Assembly: GCF_052324685.1 (NCBI RefSeq)
Contig: NC_135228.1
Coordinates: 15,425,611-15,489,610, forward strand
Direction of reading: 5' to 3'
Source: Brachyhypopomus gauderio
Taxonomy: Eukaryota > Chordata > Actinopteri > Gymnotiformes > Hypopomidae
Length of the DNA: 64,000 nucleotides
The position numbers and the translations under genes are program-made. Positions within the stretch are counted from its first letter, which is position 1, and each line of letters starts with the position of its first letter. Positions 49,669 to 64,000 of the stretch are shown here, piece by piece. The notes under the pieces are model-generated. The model worked only from the letters and a program-made list of their open reading frames with translations. It was not told the origin of the DNA and ran no database searches.

Positions 49669-51958
49669 GCTCAGAAGCACCTTTGATGTGCACCATCTAT
49701 GTACGTTATCATAAACTACCCGGGACAGAGTGACTAGGGCTATTTATCTTTTCGTCATCCATTGTCATTCTTGAAGGCTTAATAGGGTCTGGCCCCTCTA
49801 ACTTCTTCTCGTATATCACGGCACCGGCGACTACCTTTCAATCAGGGAGTGTGAAGATGAGCATGTTTGTGGCAGAGAGCGTGGGCCATGTAATTAGTGG
49901 CATTTGCTACGACCAGGTGGGAGAGGAGTGGTACCAGAGGCCTTGAAGTATTCAGCTGGGTGAGCCCAGTCACACTCCCAGTCACACCTGGCTCCCATAG
50001 AACCACAGAACCGACACGCCTGGCTGGGGCCCAGCACCTGCGCCAAGGGTGCGTTAGGAGGGCACGATCCACACAAGAACACGGCCTCCTTTTCTGCAGC
50101 TACCAGGGAGACACTGTCCATCAGAGCAACGCTTTACATCACCGCTGAAGGCTTCACAACCACATTTTATGGCGGTCAGTACCTCCAACGCTTTGTTCTT
50201 GGGTTCCCGTAAGATCAGGGGAGTATTTCACAATGCATAAGTTCTCACTTAGATGACTGGAGTCAAAGGTCAAGGCCGTCCAACGGGAAGGGACTCGGTA
50301 GACATTTGTTTCGGGTGGGTCGTATTTTTGGCTTAGGTTCTTCAGATCACTGAGAAATCCTTTATGATATAACCTTGAGGAACAGGTATGGTCTGTTGGC
50401 AGGATTGGTTGTTCTGTAATAATGGGTTGTGCGGTATCTGAGAAATCAATTTGACTGTATGCCACATTCATCTGATAAATCATTCTTCTATCCTGCTAAT
50501 AAAATAAAACATGTCCTTATATGTTACAGCATGCTTGATCAGGCTCAGAAAAGTTCCTTCTGATTAATGAATATTTTCCTGTTCATGTTTTTCACCTCTA
50601 ATTACATTCTGCTTGTTCTTAATGTCATTTTCCTCTTTAACACGTCTAGACACAATTTTGTTGTTGTTCTTTATTCCACGATAGTCGACAGTGGCAGTTT
50701 TTCTTGTGTTTAATTTCATAAACACATTTGACTCACCTGGCTGTCAGAAAGATAGAGGTGCGCCCTGCACAAAGTCACTGTTCGTCTAAATAGGTTTAAC
50801 TGTAATCTTGTAATTGATGTGAACTTAGTGCATTAGTGTAGTAACAAAACAAGAAAACTATGCGAAGCACAGACACACAAATACAGGCCGTTGACTTCGC
50901 CGCCTTGTTTTACCAGGTACGCAGTGGTAGCACCAGGCTGAACCATTTCAATGTGCATTTGGTGAATGTTTCTGACGAACAGCACAAAGGTACGTGTCTG
51001 GGTGTGTGTCCTCTGTTACGCAGTACGTTTTAAAACTTTGCAAGAGGCAGTTGTAACCTAGTTGTAACCTAGTTGTAACCTTCTCCTTATTTCCCCCATG
51101 GGGAAGATTGGAGTTCTTTATGCAAAATGCACAGTCACAGTATTTCATGCACTAACTGCATTTGTCCATCTGCAGAGAATCTGGAAACTCCTGGCTGAAC
51201 TCCTCCTGAAACTGTTCATTAAATTACAGATATTGCACATATTGTTTCAGTATATATTACTGAATATTACTTTAAAAAGCAAAAGGTAAACAAGATTATG
51301 AAAACATCAACTGGACAAAATCCAAGAAAGCTGGCTGTGCTTCAGAAGATTGGAGCACAATCCAGAATGATTAAGAACACATTCAAGCTGAAAGATTTCC
51401 CCTCAGAAATTTATGGCTACAACTTCAGGACCTCGTGTGTCGGGTAGAAACACTGGCACAGTTTTTAGCTTCTTTCACTGTTGGAAAACATTGTAGAGAC
51501 AGAGGGGAAAACAGTGACCAGTGCTTCTATCAGACTAAGATTTCACAAGGTCTGGCTTTGACAGATTTAAACCTGGCTGTGACTGTGAAGACTCTCTGTG
51601 CCAACTCTGCATAAGATAGTTGACCCTAGTCTGTAAATATAAACATCTTTAGTCCCTTCATGAGAGTCTTTCTGTAAAGTGTATTTATAGAAACAAATGT
51701 AACTATTTCCACTGTGGTGCCTTAGAACTCCAGTACTGCAGAATACTTTAATTACCTCTTTAAAACATCCTCAGCCTATAAACTGTAAATGCCTCTTTTT
51801 TTTCGAAACATTGCATCTCAGCACTTTACAGCGGAACTGTGTGTTCAAGTCTGACATGGTTACTCAATCGCCGTGATTTGTGGTTTTGGTAGATGTCAAT
51901 ATCTACATGAAGCCCACACCAAATAATTATAATAATCTAAATGTCTGTCTGCCTGTAA

Positions 51959-52103
<145 letters not shown>

Positions 52104-52500
52104 ATGGTTTACAACAAGATTTGCAAAGATTTCTAGCAATACTACATCTATGACAGCTCTATATCAGATTTTAAACCTTTGGTCCCAGCCACCATTTCTT
52201 ATACTGAGAAAGAATACGAGCCTTTCGGTGAAAAGACATGACAGCTCGTTTCTCATATTGTAACTGATGTTCCCTAGAAGGTAGTTGGTACAGTGCCCTT
52301 GGCTTTGTAATGCAGTTCAGCACATATGTACTGCAGGAAGCTTCTGCAACCAGAACCCCAAAGCAAATCAAAAATCGCATTTGAGTTCATGGAAAGCTGC
52401 CATACATGACATCCGTTTACACGAAAGCACATTCTGCCCATCACCCATTCGTGCACCAACAACTAGTATTGAGGAATCCAAGAGCAAATCAAATAGGCGT

Positions 52501-53244
52501 TAGGGTTGGGCGGTATGACGGTATTTAGGTATGCCACGGTATTTAAATATGGTGACGTCATTGTAAAATGGTAACGGTATATTAACTACCTAGTAGTTAA
52601 CTAGTTGGCCACTGAAACAAATTTGCAAACGGCGAATCTGACAGAAAGGGTAGGTACAACACGCTGGAAGTGACCGTTCCTGAGCTTTGTGGCAATCAGA
52701 CTAGTGGAGTTTGCGGCAGGGAGTAAAGCTAAAATGTTTTGTGGAACACATTTTAGCCAGTTGGCATGCTGTTCTTTTAGTGGGAAGTCATTAACAGAAA
52801 TACATTGGGCAGACCAGGCTAGGGTAAATTTTTCAACATACAGACAAGGACTGGATTTACGGGAACGACGTGGCATAATTAACAGAAATAAGGAACACGG
52901 ACTAGACAAAAACAAACAAGAAAACAAACTAGGTACAACATGAAATGAACTAGAATAATTAAACAAAGACACATATCTGCGATAACCACAGCCAAAGTGA
53001 AAGGGAATGGAAGCAGGTGCAACAATACAATAAACTGGGTAAAACAAGAGAGACTACACTACAGGAAAACCAAACATTAAACAAAACTCGGGAACACACC
53101 TGAAACAAACCGAGAATAGCGGAGGCAATTAGACCGGCATAGAAACAAGAGACTTGAAACAATGACCATTACGGGACATTAAGAACACGGTGTGTATATA
53201 TACTGAAAAAACAGGAATCTAAACAGGTGATAAGGAACACAAAC

Positions 53245-53279
<35 letters not shown>

Positions 53280-53356
53280 CCGGAAGACCTTACACCAAGG
53301 TATTATCTAAAGACGGTACATCGGTATGAAAAATGTAAATACCGACAAACCCTATC
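52501..53356. mobile_element. non-autonomous DNA transposon candidate, about 855 bp
   Basis: The left end TAGGGTTGGGCGGTAT matches the inverted right end TAGGGTTTGTCGGTAT in 14 of 16 bases. No intact open frame and no matching target duplication were found. It contains a 30-base C run (53246-53275) near its right end. Confidence 0.6.
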
Positions 53357-54309
53357 GCGGTCATGACGAACTAATAGCGATCATGGCAAAACATACACGA
53401 AAACCCTCAGGGGAGTGAGACACACACACACACACACACACACACAAGGACATTGTGATACAAAACCACACTCTGGTCACACAAACCACGCATTGTGGTT
53501 AAGGCCATTTTATTTGCATCAGGGTCGTTACTTTCAGAGCTGAGGCCTTCATCTCAGGCTCTTCACATGCATCTGTCAGCACCATCTCAAACAAGCCCGT
53601 TTACTCAATGTTAAAATGCTTCACCTCAGTACCTGTCACCAGGATCGTTGCAGCAAATTCTGGGCCCTGTACACTCTCAATGTCAGTGAGCCCCTATAAA
53701 TGCCATTAAACGAGGCACATGAGCAAAATGGGCCCCTCTCCCTACTCGGGCCCTGGGTAGTCAGGTCCACTTTTCCCCCCACTACCACACCCATGCCTGG
53801 CACAAAACTGTCCTGTCAGCATGTCTGGAGAGTCTTGATAGATCGTCACTGTAACTTCAGTAACGCTGTCATATGACTAATACTGTCATACCATCTAAAT
53901 CAATTATAGCATTGTATCTATTTACATATTTAGGACGTTTCACTATGAACGTCCAAGTTCTGCGTTCAGGACTATGTCCACAAATTTGGAAAATGGGATA
54001 AGATGTCAAGGATGCCCTTGGACCATGCGCTCCTGTCAGTGCAGTAACGGTGTGAAATGACAGCCCACAAGCCACAGCTGCGTAATCAGAGCTGTTGACA
54101 GTGGCAGGAACAGCCCACCTGTACAAAACAATGCAAAACGCAGAAGCTTCAAGTAGAAAGGAACACTGCAGTTGCCAAATGAAATCCGAGCATTCCTTTT
54201 AAAGGCTCAACACCTTCTCTCAAGAGGTAATTTGGTGACCGGTGTTGTAATAAAGTCGATTTCATTTTGGAAGCAATGCTTGAGAATGACGGGTGCTAAA
54301 CTGGAAGCA

Positions 54310-54327
54310 GGGGGGGGGGGGGGGGGT
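54310..54327 (+). repeat. poly-G run
   Basis: About 18 G in a row; flanks unremarkable. Confidence 0.9.
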
Positions 54328-57300
54328 CACGAGTGCGCTGGCGTCTTGGGCTGCGTGCTTTCAGCTCACGCTTGGCAGCTCGCGGAGAGACGACTGAGAC
54401 ATACGACTCGTGTGCAGGCACGTCCGCACCTACCGAGGGGAGGCAGAAAGCGCGCACTGATAGCCGACCAGGGTCACCGAGGGGAACGGAAAGTGTAGTC
54501 GATGCTAAAAGCCGCACGGATGTCTTGGAAACGTCTTGTAAGACAGGAAGAATTGCTTCTTTGACACAACAGCTCAGATGTGTGCAGCTGGAAGTGCCCC
54601 CCCCCCCTCCCCCCCATACACACTTCCTGACCTTTTCTCTCCTGCATCTGTCTGAGCTGTGGATCGCTTTAATCTCCCACACACTCGCACAAGGTCGTTA
54701 AAGCCCCGAGAGCACTTGGAGAGAAAGGTAACATAGATGGTTTTTTATTTTTTTTTACATGCGGCTGCTTTAGTGCTCATTGATCTGCTCACACCGCTGG
54801 CGTTCTGGGGCACAGGTTTATGATGTCATCGTTCCCATCGCTCCCACACTCCCCACCGGTCCTGGGGTCAGCACATGCCTTCCGCCGGCATGGCAACAGC
54901 ACAGTGTCACCCGTGATGCCTCCTGCCGCATTTATGGGCTCTTGCGAGACAAACCATCGCACCTTCGCATCTGAGAGAATGACAAACCACTTCCACAGGG
55001 CCATCCTCATCCGACACTACTGTCACCCGCACGCTGTGAATGCAAAATGACATTGACTTGGGACTTGGACAAAACCCACACACCAGGGTCGCACATACAT
55101 GCGCATGTAAGGCTCAAATGATATGAAGGATTTATTATTTTTTTCATGTGAAGACGTGGATTCATTGTTTTGTGGATTCAATTTTTATTTTACAATCTAT
55201 GACAATCTGACATGTATTTCTTTTTTTCTACCATATTCCAAGAATGGACATGGGGGGGATTCTTTTTTTATTGCTGAATATTAAATGAAATACACTTTCA
55301 CTGACTTGGAGGAAAATAAAGTCATCTGCTGCTTTTACCATGCACCCATTTAACCTTGACCACAAGGACATGCAGAGGAGAGGTGTCCCGACTTCTCACG
55401 CGAAGAGGAAACGTAGGTGGAACAGGGAGCAACATAAGTGTCAGAGTCTGGTGGGGTTCAGAGGGGATAGGGCATCACGTTTGAACTAACTAGAGAAGCA
55501 CTGTCTGGTTTCGCATTTCTCCAACATACAAATAAGATCCGAAAAAACACCAGGGCGGGGTAGCAAACAGAAGATCATTTCTGCTCTTCAAGGTGTGAAA
55601 TTAAAAGGAAACTGATTTAGAAAATCTCTATTCCTTCGTGTTGCCACACCGCGGTAGCAGAAGCATTTTAGCATCTAGCTTGTATAGTTTTGTTTTCTCT
55701 TTGCTCATCTAGAGTTACTACAACTGGTCACGTCATCTCTCTCAATGGAAGAAGCACGGGGTCTCTAGTTTGGTCATCATAACGCTCGTCCCTGGCCTGG
55801 GTCTGCTATTCTGTACCTACGACGCGGCCCATGCTAAATACGTCCACGGTTGAGGTCTTAGTAATTTACTTTATCGAATGAGAAGGTGGTCTTGTCGGTG
55901 GCCAGTTCTATCACATGGCAGCTAACTGAAAACAATCACTTCCGGTCGTGGTTTCTGTAAGCGTTCAGTGCTTTGTAAGCAAAGCAACCCCCGCTGACCC
56001 CAGCTGGCCCTGAACGGGTCCCTCCTCATGCAGAACCCACTCGGCTGGACCGCCTTCCAGCCCCAGCGAGGGCCGTCTGGGAACACGCAACAGTGGCTGC
56101 TTCCAAGTGACACAGCCATGGCTTGGTATCATAATTGCATATGAAAAATAATGTTGATATGACTTCATATAATAATAATAATAATAATAATAATAGTTAT
56201 GAGGATGATGACAATAATAAGAACAAAAATGATAGTAATAATAATAATTTTGCTATAATGCTAATCTGCACTGTTCGGTGGTCTCGCTGATTAGAAAGAG
56301 AAACTAAACTTAAATGCACGACAGGCATCACAGTTTTCACACAATGCACTATTGTTCTTTCAGAAAACGAATGTCATCAAACAGGAGCAAAATATAAAGT
56401 TTGCATATTTTGGCATTTTTATGACCCCTCGGAAGTTTCACAGCTATTCGTCTTGTCATGTGTGTGTATGTGTGTGTGTGTGTGTGTGCTATGACATGGT
56501 GCTCCACCCTTCCCTGCCCTGTGTGGGTGGGGAAGAGAGGCGGAGCTACCACAGCCATCAGCCCGCAAGGAGGGTCGTCTTCTCTCTTCATTGCCGTCAA
56601 TGAGGGAGGGCGGGGTCGGCTTGGGGGGTGGGCGGAGTCCTGAGACGCTGTGCCGTCGGTCCCTCTCCGACACTCATTCACTTTCTTTGTCAGGCGCGCT
56701 GGCGAGATGGAGATGGCTGGGTGGAGGGAGGGTGGTGGGGTAGAGTGGGAGGCTGGTGTGGACCTGTGGTGGTGGTGGTGGTGGTGGTGGTGGTGGTGAG
56801 CTGGCTGGAATGGACTGTATGATTGCAGTTCTCTCTTATCTGCTATGAGCCATTATCACTGACAGCCAAGGTTAACGTGGCCATCTGTGCGGCTGGGCCC
56901 ACGGGCCTCCCTGCAGCAGAACCACTAGACCCTTTGGACTGAGAAGGCTCCCCAGTGACAAACCTTACCCTGTAGGGATGCAAAAGGGAATCAAGGCAGC
57001 TGTGAGCACACACCAAAAGCCTCCGCATCTACCGAGCATCACCCGGCAAGACAGCTGATCTGGGTACAGTTCCTGCCTTTTCATATCCTAACGAACATGA
57101 TTCCAAAGATATGAAACTGTAATCCTGGATCAGCAGTCTCACTGGGAAGAGTTGAACAGATGCGTGTTAGTCTGGACAGCACCAGCATAACTCTGGGAGC
57201 CATGCCTGCTTCCTGGAACCCCCCCCCCCCCCACACACCCCACAGAGGGGCGTGGCAGGTCTGCACATTTGGTCAAAAATCCCAACACATAACATACCCT

Positions 57301-57933
57301 CTTCCCCTCCACTCTGAAGGGAAAAAAAGCCCCCATCCCCATTGCATTTGTCATTGATTTCCTGTTAGAAAAGCAACATAATCACTGAACATCTGTGTGA
57401 GTTATATTCTTGTAAACATACACCTTAAGTGAGAGTGGTTTATATTGCATGATGTGGAGAGGGGTGAGGGGAGGGGGTGTGAGGGGGAGGTCACAGGTCA
57501 TGGGGGGGGACAGGGTGGGGGGTCAGCTCCCAAAAGAACACAACCTGGAGAAATGTAAGGGAATAAAAGCCCCAGAGACAACAAAAGAGTAAACGTGTAT
57601 AAAAATGAAGCGTCTGTATAAGAAAGGCTACAAAAAACTCCACTGGCCCTCTGGCGTCGGCAAAAGGCACCACAATATTACTCTATTTCTTTAAGTTGTG
57701 AAAAAATTGGCACGTCTTTTTTATGCTGTAAATCAAAATGTACATATAAATAGAGTTTTCCCTATAAAAAAAGTCTTTGCTGTTAACTAGTAGACAACTT
57801 TTTGCTAAAATGAAAATAAATATTTGATTTGTTTAGAATATCTGTTAGTTATATAAAATAAAAATATTTCTTATAGGTGCAGGTGTATAGTTATACAGGG
57901 TTGGTTTTTGGGGACGGGTGAGCGGCTGTCTGT

Positions 57934-60756
<2,823 letters not shown>

Positions 60757-60760
60757 CTGC

Positions 60761-60796
60761 TCCACACACACACACACGCACACACACACACACACA
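60761..60796. repeat. CA repeat just upstream of the nrg2 membrane exon
   Basis: Minus-strand TGTGTGTG tract ending GGAGCAG at the acceptor of the exon at 60653-60756. Confidence 0.92.
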
Positions 60797-62292
60797 AAAC
60801 GTCAGGCTCTCGCCTCTGCCATGCATCAGCGCCACCTCCTCTCCCCACATCCAGAGAGCTCCTCAACACCTTCCACTGCGGTGGGGACCCACAGGCCTGC
60901 CACCGAGGCTCCTCAAACCTCTCGCCTTGGGGGCAGTCTCCAGGTGCGGCACGAGCCCACAGCGCCTCTCCCGCTCTCTAATGCAGCATGTCCAGGTCTA
61001 CCCTCTGTGCTACAATGGGCCAGCCCAGCAGTGGAAAGTGCTTGTGTGAGCTGTAACGCTTACGGTTACCATGGATGTGGGGTTAGGTTGTGTCTGCGCC
61101 AAAGGGAATCCCTGTAGGCCCTGATAAACCTGCCTCTCCGATTCCACAGACACTCACGCCCATTGCAGGCAATTTTGATTCGGACCAATCTGCAGCCTTC
61201 TTCATGCAACAAACAATGACTACAGCGGAGACAATGAGAACACTAATACTGACTGTGCAAGTAAGGCCAGAATAACAGAGATTACATAACAGGCCATATG
61301 CAATCAGAGTTGCAGGTCAGAGCTCTAGGTGGTAATGCTAATTACAGCTATTTTCTAATTATATTGTTAGGGGAAAAACAGGCATCCTTAAAGCATGCTC
61401 AATGTTGTGTACAATATAAATTGATTTAAAAAACAACAAATAAATTTAATTTTGGCCTCTGTTTTCCTCAGAAATAGTCCTTTAATATAGAGACTGTAGA
61501 CTATAGAGTATGGAGTTCATGAAAAGACGTGTTTTAGGTTTAGGGTTAAGAGCACTTCACGTACTATACAGCTAATAATTGATATTATTCAGCTGGGTTG
61601 TGCTCCACATTACACAGTAGATGTGGTAGATTTTGGGAAGAGAGGTAATCCCTCCTCCTGGACCTCCGGGGGTCAGCGGTGGAGGACACTGTGCCCAGTT
61701 TGTGTCACCCTGCAGAGCGCAGAGTTTATCCGTAACCCCCAACACGCCATTTTCAGAGGAAAACAGAGGCCGGTACACAAAAAAAACGAGGCAAATCTAG
61801 TAATGCCATAAAGAATGAACAACTTTATGCGTTAACTGAGTCTGGCATGCTGTTTACAACAGGGGGAAGGGAGGCGTTCAAGTTTGAAAGCCTGAAAACA
61901 AGATCAGGGACAGTGAAACAAAAACAACATGCAGTCAGAGTAGGAGTCAGGAACGGGAGTCTCGGGGTGCGGGGAGAAAGGCGGCAGAAAGGAGGCGCAC
62001 AGACAGGAATAGAAGGCTAAAGGGAGGAGGGAGGGAGCATGAGGGAGACTGGGAGAGGGCAGAACGAATGCGACGGGAGGAGCGGAGACGAGCAGGAGGA
62101 GGGTTTGCCAAGCAGACGAGGGAGGAGAACAGGACAGGGAACACATACAGGAACGTTTTGGCAGTTTTGCCCAAGGAAGAAGATTTGTATCTGCAGCACT
62201 CTTCCACCTTTTATTCAGACGTGTCAGAGATCTGGGGGAGATTAGCCCTGATTAGCCCGGCACACGCCTGACCCAGGTCCCCCCACCCCCAC

Positions 62293-62296
<4 letters not shown>

Positions 62297-62363
<67 letters not shown>
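62297..62363. repeat. (CA)33 microsatellite
   Basis: Uninterrupted CA array following a C-rich stretch. Confidence 0.97.
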
Positions 62364-62365
<2 letters not shown>

Positions 62366-64000
62366 AGCTCCAGCATCAAAACACTGGATGATTCTGGCGT
62401 GATTCAGCAGCCTTGGTTTGATCTGGTGTTTGGTAAACAAGCCAGACGTCTAACGGCGTCATCAAAACAGGGGATCGGGGAGGCGCTGATGAGCGTACGT
62501 GCGTGAGGGTGTGAGCGCGGACAACCAGGTGACGGCGCGTCCGTCTGAATTTGCCAGGTGGGACGTAATTACACTCTCAGCACTGTTAACACTACTCACG
62601 CATACGCAAACAAATTCACTTGAAGCTACCCAGCTACCCACTAGCGGTGTTTACTAATAGGTAAATAACAGGCGGCCCAAGCCTGCGTAAATCCCCCCGA
62701 GACATGCTAACCTCGGCGAAGGCGAGCCAAGGCAATCAGCGCGCACAGCTGCTAACGTTAAACCTGACGTGCAACAAACCACAAAGGAAGTTAGCTTCGG
62801 TTGTTACCTGTTTTGCAAAACTTGCCTGTTGAGGTGTTTATCTAGCATTGCCAAATTTGGTGCTTGAAATTTTCACTTTGATGTGCAACAGGATTATTGG
62901 GTGCACAGCTCTCCATCTAACACAGCACGTCTGGAGTGGTGAGGGCAAACCTGTCGGGTTTGGATCAAGTCAGGGGTCTGTGGCCCATGGGGGCGCTCGC
63001 CACTCCCCAAAGGCTTCGAGGGCTGCAGATACTCATTCTCATGCTGTAGCCAAAGAGAGGGGCGGGCTGCACTCTCCAGAGCAGGTGCTGACTGACAGAT
63101 TGATCAGCCAATCAATGCGTTCAACTGTATTAGAGTCCATCGGAGAGGAACGATGGACGCATGGCAAACGCAGCGGGATTAGCGCAGCACTGCATCCACC
63201 GAGAATCGAGAAGAAGAGTCGGTCCATACCCATAAATTCAATCCCAAGAGACTCTGCCGTGACAGAGAGTTGAGAGTCGGAGAGCAAAGAAACAAAACAC
63301 AAAAAAAAAAACGAGACAAATAATTAAATAACGATGAGACACAAAGTCGAAGCAAGAGACATCCCGACACATGGAGGCTCACATGAGCGCGGTGCGAGTG
63401 GCGTGAGAAGGCTGGAGACGTTATGTGTGGGTGAGTCAGGCGTAGGAACAATGTCACAGCTGCATGCGCAGGAAAGCACGAGTGAGTTATGTCTACAGCT
63501 AGCTGGGAGAGCGTGCAGGGACAGGCAGGCGGGCCACGCGCTTCCCTATAGGCTAAAACACCTTTCTGGATGAACTGGTAGGAGAAGTGGCGGAGAGAGC
63601 GGTTAGCATCGTCACAGACGCTGTCAGTCAGGTAGTTGGCTCTTTGGCAACTATTGGTCGGAGTGGGTTAAACGTTTTGTTTGTTGGTTGTTTGTTTGTT
63701 TTTTTTTGTTTTGTTCTAATGCAGTATGGTTAGTGTTTATGGTTAACAGTTTTCAGGCGGAACGGTTACGGCCACTGTTAGCCAGAAACAGCTGTTGTTT
63801 CAGAACATACTTTCTCTAAGTCAAGGGTTAATGTCACATTGACGACAGGGCAATAAACCTGTATACAAATGAACAAAGAGTCCAGAAATACAAGTAGACG
63901 AACATTTTCAACTCTGTGGACAATTTTTTTTTTTAAAACAAGTCTTACCTTTGGGGCACAGTTACAGACAAGGCACAGAATTACACACATGAACAATGTG

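Larger units (their letters stand above)
60757..64000. other. nrg2 upstream intron sequence, no exon recognised
   Basis: About 3.2 kb to the window edge. I looked for the EGF-like cysteine pattern and the juxtamembrane linker on the minus strand and found neither. It contains a (CA)n array at 62297-62363 and purine-rich stretches near 61990-62130. The rest looks unremarkable. Confidence 0.5.

Noticed and set aside
49489-49680. small frame with a hydrophobic stretch (VTLSACVILLYVI)
   Set aside because: It begins in a poly-G run, has no acceptor or partner exon, and matches no family I know.
54789-55010. Ig-like looking GDTVLLPCR on the minus strand
   Set aside because: Only one short match, no second cysteine or Y-x-C motif and no splice sites; probably chance.

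Overview
This is a vertebrate nuclear window, most likely from a teleost fish. The genes are split by GT-AG introns. It holds a fish-type ependymin gene, very long (CA)n, (GA)n and (TCTA)n microsatellites, hAT and Tc1 remnants, and a tRNA-derived SINE. All gene models below were built by hand by joining exons with compatible phases at visible splice sites; no search was run. Functions come from residue patterns remembered for each family.

Layout, left to right. (1) 328-6248, minus: rasgrp2, a Ca2+/DAG-regulated Rap/Ras exchange factor; its last exons lie off the left edge. (2) 8677-21376, plus: pygm, muscle glycogen phosphorylase, 20 coding exons giving exactly 842 residues, head to head with rasgrp2. 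(3) 24045-31043, plus: an SLC22 organic-anion transporter (OAT1-like), 10 coding exons, 561 residues. (4) 31.4-34.2 kb: a graveyard of hAT transposons. (5) 34279-36621, minus: a TIM-family (HAVCR/TIMD4-like) phosphatidylserine-receptor-like gene with Ig domain, mucin stalk and membrane segment; its 3' end runs into the hAT debris. (6) 39042-39997, plus: cox8a. (7) 40452-44445, plus: otub1, 268 residues. (8) 44865-47320, minus: ependymin, 215 residues, tail to tail with otub1. (9) 47.4-57.9 kb: gene-poor, repeat-rich, probably including the nrg2 3' UTR. (10) 57934-60756, minus: the membrane and cytoplasmic exons of nrg2; upstream EGF/Ig exons were not found before the right edge.

The genes do not form a pathway. 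As I remember the human map, RASGRP2, PYGM, SLC22 OATs, COX8A and OTUB1 sit on 11q12-q13, whereas NRG2 and the TIM genes sit on 5q31-q33, so the window joins two ancestral blocks.

The most unusual theme is splice sites built from simple repeats. In four genes, acceptors sit directly on long (TG)n tracts or on a CT-rich minisatellite, and in otub1 a donor has been copied in a 38-base tandem array. The other main oddity is an extra G in the nrg2 membrane exon that puts it out of phase with the next exon. I found no wholly new gene system; the best leads are these repeat-embedded splice sites, the nrg2 frameshift and the remodelled TIM gene.
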